64,000 nt of DNA, from the NCBI GenBank assembly GCA_934309345.1, contig CAKRDD010000003.1, forward strand, positions 1-64,000, given 5' to 3'. Both the position numbers and the translations under genes were made by a program. The DNA comes from an uncultured Mediterraneibacter sp. Lineage in GTDB: Bacteria; Bacillota; Clostridia; Lachnospirales; Lachnospiraceae. How positions within the stretch are numbered: the first letter of the stretch is position 1; the number at the start of each line of letters is the position of its first letter. Shown in pieces: positions 8,518-17,004 of this stretch. The notes under the pieces were generated by a model. The model was not told the origin of the DNA, made no database searches, and saw only the letters and a program-made list of their open reading frames with translations.

Positions 8518-8898
8518 ATGGCTCAAAAAAGAAATTTCAGCATTGAAACCCCAAGAGGGACATTGAATTCTGTGACTGGCAAGAACGGAAAAGTTACTGT
8601 CAAACTTGAGTGGAAGTCGGGATTCGGCAAGGAAAAATCGGCAGGCTTTTCAAAGGCTCAGGCATTTGTAGATTCTGAATGTTTGAGACTTATGAATCCG
8701 CTTGCACCGCGCCGTACAGGATTTTTGATCAAGTCAGGAACTCTTGGGACGGTCGTAGGCAGTGGAAGTGTTGAGTATCTGGCACCATATGCCCGTCGGC
8801 AATATTATGAGCACAAGACCCGAAAGAAGTGGTTTGAGACTATGAAAAAGGGGCATCTGAACTCTATCAGAAAGGGGGCAGCGAAGTTCATTGGCTGA
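8518..8898 (+). CDS. Minor capsid / head-tail joining protein (gp10-like)
   Basis: A basic protein of 126 residues with MNPLAPRRTGFLIKSG and a YARRQYYE segment, the typical core of minor capsid proteins of the HK97-gp10-like group (a RTGxL motif followed by aromatic Tyr-Ala-Xaa-Xaa-Gln). It starts at ATG 8518 behind GGAGGGG (8505-8511). It lies in the head-to-tail connection module and overlaps the following gene by 8 bp. Confidence 0.82.
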   Translation: MAQKRNFSIETPRGTLNSVTGKNGKVTVKLEWKSGFGKEKSAGFSKAQAFVDSECLRLMNPLAPRRTGFLIKSGTLGTVVGSGSVEYLAPYARRQYYEHKTRKKWFETMKKGHLNSIRKGAAKFIG

Positions 8899-9322
8899 AA
8901 AATATAAACCGATTATAGATAGCATACGAGATTATATTCTGACGTGTGAGTTCCTGAAAGACTACAAGGTGAATGTAGATCATCTTGGGGTTAATATGGA
9001 GTATTCGATCAATGCTCTTCCATGCAATCCTCTGATAAAGAAATATGCAGATGGTGGAAGTATTAAGCAATTCCAGTTTGCATTAACAAGTAAGGATTGT
9101 TATGACGGAGATGCCAGAACAGCGATTGAGAACAGCGGATTTTATGAAAGGTTCGAGGACTGGATTGAGCAGCAGGATATAAAAGGAATCCTGCCGGAAC
9201 TAAGTGGTGACAAGGCGCCGGTGAGCATAACAGTCATGCAGAAAGGCTACCTGTATGACCTAGACACAGATCTTGGACAGTATGAAATACAGTGTAAGTT
9301 AGAATATGAACAGGAGGTATAG
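8891..9322 (+). CDS. Tail terminator / minor capsid-like protein
   Basis: About 143 residues starting at TTG 8891, overlapping the previous stop by 8 bp, with AGAAAGGGGG upstream. The pattern (N-terminal helix, then NVDHLGVNMEYSINALPCNP and strand-rich middle, with FERFEDWIEQQ-like helix) fits the tail-completion protein that caps the tail tube. Homologues in this family are sometimes mis-annotated as chloramphenicol resistance protein. The position between the gp10-like gene and the tube protein agrees. Confidence 0.78.
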   Translation: MAEKYKPIIDSIRDYILTCEFLKDYKVNVDHLGVNMEYSINALPCNPLIKKYADGGSIKQFQFALTSKDCYDGDARTAIENSGFYERFEDWIEQQDIKGILPELSGDKAPVSITVMQKGYLYDLDTDLGQYEIQCKLEYEQEV

Positions 9323-9324
9323 AA

Positions 9325-9834
9325 ATGGGAGCTACTAAACAGAAAATCGTGAAAAGAAGTGAGCGACTGTCATTCATGGATGCAACAGGTGAAGGATCAT
9401 CTTATGTGAGAATGACAAAATTTACATCATTGAAGGGAAGCAAAAATCCGAAAGAATACAGCCGGCAGTATGTGGATATGGATGTGGAATCATCAGATGT
9501 TGTTGGTTACGCACCTGCCGTTGAATATTCATTTGACAGGCACACGGACACTCCGGTACATGAAAAGATTGCTAAGATCACAGATGATGAGTTACTCGGA
9601 ACAGACGCTTATGTAGATATTGTTACAGTGGATAAGTTCGCAGTTGATGGCAAGGGAAATGCGCCAGCGAGAAAGAGAACTTATTCCGTAGTGGCTGATG
9701 GCGTTGGAGATGGAACAGATGCCCTTATTTATTCCGGAAACTTTAAAGCAGTATCAGAGATCACAGAAGGCTATGCAACGACTGCAGATGAGTGGCAGAC
9801 TATTACATTTACAGATGGATCCGTGCCGGCGTAA
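9325..9834 (+). CDS. Major tail tube protein
   Basis: A 169-residue beta-rich protein with GEGSSYVRMTKFTSLKGSKNPKEY and KRTYSVVADGVGDGTDALIYSGNFK, matching phage tail tube proteins of the short Lachnospiraceae type. It follows the tail terminator by 2 bp and precedes the two tail-assembly chaperone genes, the invariant order in siphophages. It polymerises as stacked rings around the tape measure. No Ig-like C-terminal extension is present. Confidence 0.87.
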   Translation: MGATKQKIVKRSERLSFMDATGEGSSYVRMTKFTSLKGSKNPKEYSRQYVDMDVESSDVVGYAPAVEYSFDRHTDTPVHEKIAKITDDELLGTDAYVDIVTVDKFAVDGKGNAPARKRTYSVVADGVGDGTDALIYSGNFKAVSEITEGYATTADEWQTITFTDGSVPA

Positions 9835-9857
9835 AAAGATAAGAAAGAGGTGAGCCT

Positions 9858-10238
9858 ATGAGCCAGTATGTATTACATGGAATTGATGATGTAGAGGTGG
9901 AAGTCGAAATTGATATGTCCGATTACGAATTCCAGGTCAAGTATGAGAAAGCCTTTGATGAGATGGCAGAAGAAGAAAAAGCTCTGCAGAAAGTTGGAAG
10001 AAATTCTGAGATCACAAAGGGATATTGTGAGATGTTCAATCATCTGTTTGACAATATTCTTGGCGAAGGCGTTTCAGAAAAACTATTTGGGGGAAGATTT
10101 AATACTCTGACAACAGATCGAGTTTATGGTGAATTCCTTGAAATCTGTTCAACGCAGGCAAAATCCAATAATGCGGAACGTGCGAGAATTATCAATAAAT
10201 ACAAACCAAATCGTGCGCAGAGAAGAGCGAAAAAATAA
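9858..10238 (+). CDS. Tail assembly chaperone (gpG-like, DUF6673)
   Basis: A 126-residue, mostly helical protein beginning MSQYVLHGIDDVEVEVEIDMS and ending with a basic NRAQRRAKK tail. Size, helical content and place before the Gp15 gene and the tape measure fit the first tail-assembly chaperone. Its stop overlaps the next start (TAATG), so production of the two is linked by re-initiation; I do not see an obvious slippery heptamer for the frameshift used by lambda-like phages. Confidence 0.8.
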   Translation: MSQYVLHGIDDVEVEVEIDMSDYEFQVKYEKAFDEMAEEEKALQKVGRNSEITKGYCEMFNHLFDNILGEGVSEKLFGGRFNTLTTDRVYGEFLEICSTQAKSNNAERARIINKYKPNRAQRRAKK

Positions 10239-10849
10239 TGAATGTATTTTATGAGGAACTTCCAGAATCATTAGAGATTAATGGGAGAGAATATCCAGTT
10301 ATTACGGATTTCCGAGAGTGGATACGCTTTTCCGATATGCTGAAATCGGACATACCTCCAGAATTTAAGTTGGAATTCCTTTCGGAGATGTTCCTGGAAA
10401 AAGTTCCAGACTTATACACGGAAGATGAGATAGAGGAGGTAATGGATGCCATAACCTCTTTCCTGTCATTATCAGGTACTGAGTTTCCGGACATATCTTC
10501 AGATGAAGCGAATTCAGAAGAAGAGTCAGAAGAAGTGGAATATGAAGAGCAGAGAGCAAAGAAAGCTATCTATTATGAGCAGGATGCTCCTTATATCATA
10601 TCTGCATTCCGGAGAGAGTATCAGATTGATCTCCTATCAGTGCCGTACATGCACTGGTGGGAATTCCGGATGCTTCTGGATGGTCTGAGCGAAGAAAGTC
10701 AGATCAAGAAGCGTATTTATTGGCGGACTTGTGACGTGAGCAAGATGGACAAGAAGGAAAGAAGGGAGATATTGAAAATCCGTAGAAGTATCACGATACC
10801 GGAGGAGGAATATGTCAGTGATGAAGACATCGGAAATGCATTTACATAA
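10238..10849 (+). CDS. Gp15-family tail assembly chaperone
   Basis: About 203 residues. The opening FYEELPESLEINGREYPVI, the acidic middle (EEESEEVEYEE), and then YIISAFRREYQIDLLSV with MHWWEFRMLLDGLS are characteristic of the bacteriophage Gp15 family (pfam06854). It is the second tail chaperone, translationally coupled to the previous gene. Its 3' end contains the ribosome site and start of the zinc-ribbon gene. Confidence 0.9.
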   Translation: MNVFYEELPESLEINGREYPVITDFREWIRFSDMLKSDIPPEFKLEFLSEMFLEKVPDLYTEDEIEEVMDAITSFLSLSGTEFPDISSDEANSEEESEEVEYEEQRAKKAIYYEQDAPYIISAFRREYQIDLLSVPYMHWWEFRMLLDGLSEESQIKKRIYWRTCDVSKMDKKERREILKIRRSITIPEEEYVSDEDIGNAFT

Positions 10850-11000
10850 AATTAAAAAGCCTCCGCTGGAACGGAAATGGTATCAGTGTCCGTACTGTCA
10901 AAAGTCGGCTCTGATTTATGACGATACTGCAGTGTGTAGTGGAGTCTTTATGAAATGTAAATTTTGCAAACAAGAATTTGAGGTGATAATAAAGCATTAG
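10812..11000 (+). CDS. Com-like zinc-ribbon protein
   Basis: A 62-residue protein with two CxxC knuckles (C26-C29 and C49-C52), the arrangement of a zinc ribbon. Its ATG at 10812 is behind GGAGGAGGA (10801-10809), a very strong site, inside the last 38 bp of the Gp15 gene, so it is very probably translated. It resembles Com of phage Mu, an RNA-binding zinc protein that activates translation of mom. Here the next gene is the tape measure, so a role in tail-gene translation or simply as a structural factor is possible. Function not established. Confidence 0.7.
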   Translation: MSVMKTSEMHLHKIKKPPLERKWYQCPYCQKSALIYDDTAVCSGVFMKCKFCKQEFEVIIKH

Positions 11001-11042
11001 TGAGCCTGTGAGCCGTGCTATTTACCAGGAAAGGGTGATAGT

Positions 11043-13430
11043 ATGGCAGCAGATGGCCACTTGAATTTTGACACAAAACTTGATGAGTCCGGTTTTAAAT
11101 CCGGAATAGGAAAACTTGGTTCGATCGCTAAGGGTGGTTTATCCATTCTTGGAGGAGCAATTGCTGGAGTAGCATCTGCGATTGGAGTGGGATCTGCGGC
11201 GGCAATTAAAGTTGGCTCAGATTTCGAAGCGGGAATGAGTAAGGTTTCCGCAATATCCGGAGCAACTGGAAGCGAGCTCCAGGCGTTATCCGAAAAAGCC
11301 AAGGAGATGGGAGCTAAGACAAAGTTCTCAGCCACAGAATCAGCCGAGGCATTCCAGTACATGGCTATGGCTGGCTGGAAGACCGGAGATATGCTGGACG
11401 GCATCGAAGGCATTATGAACCTGGCAGCTGCGTCAGGTGAAGACCTTGCGACTACGTCAGATATTGTTACGGATGCTTTGACTGCATTTGGACTCTTGGC
11501 AAAAGATTCCACTCATTTCGCTGACATATTGGCGAAAGCATCATCTAATGCAAACACAAATGTCTCTATGATGGGGGAGACGTTCAAATATGTTGCTCCT
11601 GTAGCAGGATCACTTGGATTTTCAGCCGAAGATTGTGCTACAGCAATCGGTTTGATGGCAAACTCCGGAATCAAGGCAACACAGGCAGGTACAGCTCTTC
11701 GCTCCATCTTCACACGAATGGCTAAGCCTACGGATGAGGTAGCGTCTGCAATGTCTGCACTGGGACTGTCGATTACCAATAACGATGGATCTATGAAATC
11801 TCTGAATGAGATTATGGTGGATATGCGAGGTGCATTTGCAGGTCTTACTGAACAGCAAAAAGCACAGATGGCAGCTTCGATCGGTGGACAGGAAGCAATG
11901 TCTGGACTACTTGCCATCGTCAATGCATCCGATGATGATTTTAATAAGTTGTCAAATTCCATAGCAAATTGCGATGGTGCATCTGCAGATATGGCAGCAA
12001 CCATGAATGATAATTTGCAGGGGGCTCTTGCATTGCTTCGAAGTGCAGCTGAAGGACTTGGCATTGAAATATATGAGTCTATTCAGACTCCGCTAAAGGA
12101 CATCGTCAAAGTAGGAGCGGACTCAATAAGCCAGTTGACAGAGGCATTTCAGTCAGGAGGAACAGAAGGACTTATCGAAGCAGGCGGGCAGATTATTGCA
12201 AATCTACTTACCGGTATAGCTGGTGCAACACCTAAGGTATTAGATATATCGGTACAAATTATCCAGTCACTTGTCCAGAGCCTTTCAGATAATATGTCGC
12301 AGATATCTAACACAGGAGTTCAAATTGTGAAGACATTGGCGCAAGGAATTTCAGAATTGTTGCCGATGTTAGGAACGCTTGCTTATGAAATCTTGACCAG
12401 ACTCTTGCAAGGAATTGTTGATAATGCATCGACCGCAAGGGAATCTGGTTCTCAAATTTTAATAAGCATGATGAATGGAATCAGTTCAAAGTTACCGGAA
12501 CTGGTTCCACTTGCTTTACAGGCATTGCTAGCGTTCGCACAGGGGATTGTTTCAAACCTTCCATCGATAGCTGAAGCTGGATTGAATATGCTGGTTTCTC
12601 TTGCACAAGGAATTGCAAATTCTCTTCCGATGCTGATTGAACAAGTTCCTAAACTGATCAATGAATTCTGCGATAATATTGATACCTTATTGCCACAGAT
12701 TCTTTTAACAGGCTTGAAAATAATACTAGCACTGGCTGAAGGAATTATTACCAGTATTCCTGTGATTATAGAAAATGCCGGAGAAATTGTAAGTGCTATT
12801 TTTAATGTGATCACGCATTTACAATTATTTTCAGTTGGTAAGGATCTGATTAAAGGTCTTGGCAGTGGAATTAAATCGGCATTTGGAAGTGTAACTGGGG
12901 CAATAAAAAACTTGATCGTTCAGATCAAGAATCCGTTTAAAGCTGATTGGAGCAGCATAGGAAAAAATATTGTAAGCGGAATTGCAAAGGGTATTACAGG
13001 AGCAGCCGGGGCAATTGCAAATGCTGCAAAATCTGCAGCAAAGAGTGCACTGAATGCAGCGAAGAATTTCCTTGGTATTCACTCCCCATCAACAGTATTT
13101 AGAGATCAGGTCGGTAAATACATGGCATTAGGTATGGGAGAAGGATTTGATCAAAACCTTCCAATTAATGACATGGGGCAAAGTATTGACCGTGTGGTGT
13201 ATCAGGTTGTGGCTGCTGTGGATGCTGGAAAATCGGAGAAAATCCTAGAAGAGACTTCGTTAGGACACACCAATTCAGATGATTCAGGCGGCGAATCACC
13301 GAAAGATGTGCCAATTGTGATTAATAACACATTTGAAGTGGATGGAACTCCACTGGTAAAGAAAACAACAAAAGAAGTTATTAAACGGGTATCTAAAGAT
13401 TCAAAATCAAAAAGGAAGGTGAAAGGATAA
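11043..13430 (+). CDS. Tail tape measure protein (TP901 family)
   Basis: A 795-residue protein. The first 330 residues carry the TP901 core (VGSDFEAGMSKVSAISGATG, AKEMGAKTKFSATESAEAFQ, TQAGTALRSIFTRM), the middle (340-620) is a hydrophobic repeat-rich helical region with recurring LAQGI/LLPQ units, and near 690 there is a short GIHSPSTVFRDQVGKYM signature. It sets tail length; at this size the tail would be short to medium for a siphovirus. The start at 11043 lies behind AGGAAAGGGTG. The following gene begins directly after its stop. Confidence 0.93.
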   Translation: MAADGHLNFDTKLDESGFKSGIGKLGSIAKGGLSILGGAIAGVASAIGVGSAAAIKVGSDFEAGMSKVSAISGATGSELQALSEKAKEMGAKTKFSATESAEAFQYMAMAGWKTGDMLDGIEGIMNLAAASGEDLATTSDIVTDALTAFGLLAKDSTHFADILAKASSNANTNVSMMGETFKYVAPVAGSLGFSAEDCATAIGLMANSGIKATQAGTALRSIFTRMAKPTDEVASAMSALGLSITNNDGSMKSLNEIMVDMRGAFAGLTEQQKAQMAASIGGQEAMSGLLAIVNASDDDFNKLSNSIANCDGASADMAATMNDNLQGALALLRSAAEGLGIEIYESIQTPLKDIVKVGADSISQLTEAFQSGGTEGLIEAGGQIIANLLTGIAGATPKVLDISVQIIQSLVQSLSDNMSQISNTGVQIVKTLAQGISELLPMLGTLAYEILTRLLQGIVDNASTARESGSQILISMMNGISSKLPELVPLALQALLAFAQGIVSNLPSIAEAGLNMLVSLAQGIANSLPMLIEQVPKLINEFCDNIDTLLPQILLTGLKIILALAEGIITSIPVIIENAGEIVSAIFNVITHLQLFSVGKDLIKGLGSGIKSAFGSVTGAIKNLIVQIKNPFKADWSSIGKNIVSGIAKGITGAAGAIANAAKSAAKSALNAAKNFLGIHSPSTVFRDQVGKYMALGMGEGFDQNLPINDMGQSIDRVVYQVVAAVDAGKSEKILEETSLGHTNSDDSGGESPKDVPIVINNTFEVDGTPLVKKTTKEVIKRVSKDSKSKRKVKG

Positions 13431-14126
13431 GTGAGCAGATATTATTTTGATAATGGTAATGGGACGTCATTAGATAGAGATTTGAGATTCTTATCCTATC
13501 CGGAAATTGACAGAGGGTGCGAAGAGGTGATACTAAAGACAATTCCTGGAAGAAAAGGTACGGTAACGGTTCATACAGGAACTTATAGTGATACAACCAT
13601 TCTTTGTCATTTACATATAGAAAACGAGTTTGAGATGATTGAACTGGCATATTTGGAAACGAAGATTTGGCTGGAGTCAACGAAAAAAATATCATTTTCA
13701 GATAATCCGGGTGTGTTTTATAAAGTAAAGAAGGTAACTGTTGAAAAAATGAGTAAGTCATACGGGAGGTTTGGAACTTTTGATGTGACTTTCGTGTGTG
13801 ATCCAGGAGAATATATAGCAGAAGGATCTAATGAATATCAGTTACAAGAAATAGCTTTCAACCCATATAGTGAATGCTGTCCAGTATATAAGGTAAGCGG
13901 AAACGGGACATGTATTCTTGAAGTTAATGGGTGCAAGATGCGGGCTAATGTAACAAAGGAACTGACAATAGATACAGAACTTACGCTTGCCTATTCTGGT
14001 GAGAATATAAACAACACAGCAGTGTCAGGAGATTATGAAAAAATACATTTGAAGAGTGGGGAAAATTCAATTTCAATTACTGATGGTTTTGAAATAAAGG
14101 TTCTCCCTAATTGGAGGATCCTATGA
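13431..14126 (+). CDS. Distal tail protein (Dit)
   Basis: A 231-residue protein beginning at GTG 13431 immediately after the tape measure stop. The N-terminal half (DRDLRFLSYPEIDRGCEEVILKTIPGRKG) and FGTFDVTFVCDPGEY are typical of Siphovirus distal tail proteins, which form the hexameric hub joining tube and baseplate. The C-terminal 90 residues are a galectin-like strand-rich part. It overlaps the Tal gene by 4 bp. Confidence 0.88.
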   Translation: MSRYYFDNGNGTSLDRDLRFLSYPEIDRGCEEVILKTIPGRKGTVTVHTGTYSDTTILCHLHIENEFEMIELAYLETKIWLESTKKISFSDNPGVFYKVKKVTVEKMSKSYGRFGTFDVTFVCDPGEYIAEGSNEYQLQEIAFNPYSECCPVYKVSGNGTCILEVNGCKMRANVTKELTIDTELTLAYSGENINNTAVSGDYEKIHLKSGENSISITDGFEIKVLPNWRIL

Positions 14127-15958
14127 TACAGGCATATAAGAAAGGCAATGAGAATTTTGAAAGAAATGCGGAAACGGTACTCCATCCAGAATCCTGTGAA
14201 TTGACGTGTGAACTAAATGGCTCATGGACTTTGAATTTGAAGCACCCTAAAGATGATGAAGGACGTTGGAAGGGAATTGAAGAGGAAGGTATCATCTCAG
14301 CGTCTACATTTATTGGAGAAAAACAGTTGTTTCGTATCTGTGAGATAGAAAGAACGTTAGATACAATAGAAGTTACAGCATACCCGATTTTTTTTGACAG
14401 TGCAGATGATTGCTTTATTGTCGATAAAAGACCTGAAGAAAAGAGCGGGCAGGAAGCATTGGATATTTTGATGAAAGATTCAAAATATAGTGGGGAGTCA
14501 GACATTACATCTGTTTCTACCGCTTATTTTGTTCGCAGGAATTTGATGGATGCTATTAATGGAAGTTCTAGTCCAACCTTTCTTCAACGGTGGGGTGGCG
14601 AGATCCTGTATGATAACTATAAAGTTATAGTCAATCATCGAATTGGTCAAGATCGTGGAGTGGAAATTCGATATGGGAAAAATATGGAAGAGATTGAGCA
14701 GCAGATTGACTATACAAACGTAGTAACACGTATAGTTCCGGTTGCTTATAATGGATATACATTGGATACAGATCATCCGTGGGTTGATTCACCATTGGTT
14801 GATAAATATGCGAAAATCTATACGAGGGAAATGAAATTTGATGATGTCCGGTTACAAGAAGATGCGGAAGGGGATGCTGAGGATGATGTAATTGTATGTA
14901 GTACACTCCAGGAGCTGCGAGAGGAATTGAAGAAAAAATGTGAAGAACAGTATTTAAACGGAATTGATAAACCAGCAATATCTATAACTTGCAGCATGGT
15001 AGACCTATCACAGGCAGATGAATACAAAGATTTTAAAAATCTCGAGAAAGTATCATTAGGGGATATTGTTCACTGCATTAACTATGACCTTGGAATTATG
15101 ATTGATGCAAGAGCTACAAAGCTTACTTATGATTGTATTTTGGAAAGAGTAAGTACGGTCACAATCGGTGATACTGAGTATAATTTCTTCAATGAGGCTT
15201 ATTCAGCAGTTGATCGTGTAGATCAGGCAATCCGTTCGGATGGAACTGTTGTTGCCGAGCAGGTTTACGGCGCAATCAATACGCTGAATGCATTTCTGCA
15301 TGCGCAATCAACAGCGGCAAAGAGAACAGATTCCGTTGCATATTTGATCGAGGACCTGGATCAGAATTCGGAACTTTATGGTGCAATGGAAGCCGGAACA
15401 CAGGGACTGAGGTTGGCAAAGGAAAGAAAAGACGGGGAATGGATTTGGAGGACAGCCGTTACTGCAGCAGGAATTATTGCAGATTTGATTGTAACAGGAA
15501 AAATACAAGATAGATTGGGCAAATCTTATTGGGATCTCGATAATGGAAAGATGTTATTATCAGGAATATTTCAACAGCTAACAGATAATGGAAAGAAGTC
15601 TGTGGATATCAAAAATAATAGAATTAATATTTATAGTTGGCAGAAAGAGGGGGACTATGTTGGCAGTATAGGATCTTTAGCAATAGGGGATGATTTGAAT
15701 GCAAAGCAAAGAATCGGAGTTTATTGCGACACGGAAGATATGCTTGTTTTTGGATATTCTAGTAAAAAAACGGCAGAAGGGGATGCTGCTACCGTTCATG
15801 AATTGATGAAACTATCGAAAGATGGAGGAATTGAGTGCACAGAGATCCCACAAATAAATGGGACAAAGATAGGAAGACTGGTTTTCTCAAATGGAACTTA
15901 TGTGGATGTCAAAAATGGATATATTGTCGGTGGGAAAACAGAAGAAGGAAGTTTTTAA
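14123..15958 (+). CDS. Tail-associated protein (Tal), prophage endopeptidase tail family
   Basis: About 611 residues from ATG 14123, which has GGAGG at 14113-14117; an upstream TTG would use the ribosome site as coding sequence. The first 380 residues are the gp27-like baseplate hub (HPESCELTCELNGSWTLNLKHPKDD, TNVVTRIVPVAYNGY), followed by a helical linker and a strand-rich end that repeats the DxKNNRINIYSW style of phage tail spikes. It forms the tip of the tail. The C-terminus probably carries additional host-facing domains. The next gene begins right after its stop. Confidence 0.85.
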   Translation: MIQAYKKGNENFERNAETVLHPESCELTCELNGSWTLNLKHPKDDEGRWKGIEEEGIISASTFIGEKQLFRICEIERTLDTIEVTAYPIFFDSADDCFIVDKRPEEKSGQEALDILMKDSKYSGESDITSVSTAYFVRRNLMDAINGSSSPTFLQRWGGEILYDNYKVIVNHRIGQDRGVEIRYGKNMEEIEQQIDYTNVVTRIVPVAYNGYTLDTDHPWVDSPLVDKYAKIYTREMKFDDVRLQEDAEGDAEDDVIVCSTLQELREELKKKCEEQYLNGIDKPAISITCSMVDLSQADEYKDFKNLEKVSLGDIVHCINYDLGIMIDARATKLTYDCILERVSTVTIGDTEYNFFNEAYSAVDRVDQAIRSDGTVVAEQVYGAINTLNAFLHAQSTAAKRTDSVAYLIEDLDQNSELYGAMEAGTQGLRLAKERKDGEWIWRTAVTAAGIIADLIVTGKIQDRLGKSYWDLDNGKMLLSGIFQQLTDNGKKSVDIKNNRINIYSWQKEGDYVGSIGSLAIGDDLNAKQRIGVYCDTEDMLVFGYSSKKTAEGDAATVHELMKLSKDGGIECTEIPQINGTKIGRLVFSNGTYVDVKNGYIVGGKTEEGSF

Positions 15959-16957
15959 ATGGGATGGACAATAGGAAACTTTTGTCTGACAGAGTCTCAG
16001 ATGAGAGGAAATGCAATCGAAGTATATAACTATTTTACTGAAAAGGGATGGACATTAAATGCCATTGCAGGAATTCTTGGAAACATGGAAAAGGAGTCTA
16101 ACATCAATCCAGGGCTGTGGCAGAGCCTAAAGGAAGGAAACTACAGTGGAGGTTTCGGACTGGTTCAGTGGACACCGGCCACAAACTATGCAAATTGGGC
16201 AGCAGCCAATGGTTATTCTATTACGGATCCGAAAGGGCAGCTCTATTGGATTGATATGGAAACAGTAGAGGCCGGGCAGTGGATAGAGACCAGCGATTAC
16301 AATATTACTTTTTGGGGATTTAAGACAAGTAATGCAGCACCAGATTGGTTAGCTAGTGCGTTTTTAAAGAATTTTGAACGAGCTGGTGTGGAAGTGGAAG
16401 CAGAACGAAGAGCTGCGGCAACTAAGTGGTACAATTTTTTAAAGAAAAGCATAGAAGGAAGCCAGGTCATAGAAAAGGCAGTCCAGTGGGCAATCAATAT
16501 TGCAAACGATGACAGCCACGGCTACGATCAGACACACAGGGACGGACCGGATTACGATTGTTCGTCCCTTATTTGTTGGGCGTATTCAAATGCAGGACTC
16601 AATACGAGACCAGGATACACACCAGCAACCGGATCCATGTATGATGTTTTCATTGATGCAGGGTTCGAAGATGTGACATCACAAATAAATCTTTCCAATG
16701 GATCCGGATTAGTTAAAGGGGATGTACTTCTCAAACCGGGGAGCCATACAGAAATGTATATTGGCAACAGTCAGCTTGTCGGTGCATCACAAAACGAGAA
16801 CGGCGGAGTCACGGGTGGCCAGACGGGAGATCAGACTGGCGAGGAAATCCATGTGCATGGATATTATAACTTTCCATGGCAATACGTGCTCCGGTATCCG
16901 GGAGGTGGAGCTGCACCGGTGCAAGGACTCAGCATCGTCCGCTGGATACCGGGATAA
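15959..16957 (+). CDS. Tail-tip peptidoglycan hydrolase (phage tail lysozyme + CHAP/NlpC-like domain)
   Basis: Two domains. Residues 10-165 match the phage tail lysozyme family: AIAGILGNMEKESNINPG contains the catalytic Glu, and GGFGLVQWTP is the follow-on motif. Residues 175-325 are a papain-like amidohydrolase with DYDCSSLICWAYSNAG (catalytic Cys) and HTEMYIG (His). It would open the cell wall locally during DNA entry. Its gene sits in the tail-tip module, not with holin and endolysin, which supports an entry function. A short Gly/Thr-rich spacer lies at about 275-290. Confidence 0.88.
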   Translation: MGWTIGNFCLTESQMRGNAIEVYNYFTEKGWTLNAIAGILGNMEKESNINPGLWQSLKEGNYSGGFGLVQWTPATNYANWAAANGYSITDPKGQLYWIDMETVEAGQWIETSDYNITFWGFKTSNAAPDWLASAFLKNFERAGVEVEAERRAAATKWYNFLKKSIEGSQVIEKAVQWAINIANDDSHGYDQTHRDGPDYDCSSLICWAYSNAGLNTRPGYTPATGSMYDVFIDAGFEDVTSQINLSNGSGLVKGDVLLKPGSHTEMYIGNSQLVGASQNENGGVTGGQTGDQTGEEIHVHGYYNFPWQYVLRYPGGGAAPVQGLSIVRWIPG

Positions 16958-17004
16958 GCCGAAAAAGATCAGAAAAATAGAAGAGACAGAAAAGGATGAA
17001 AAAA

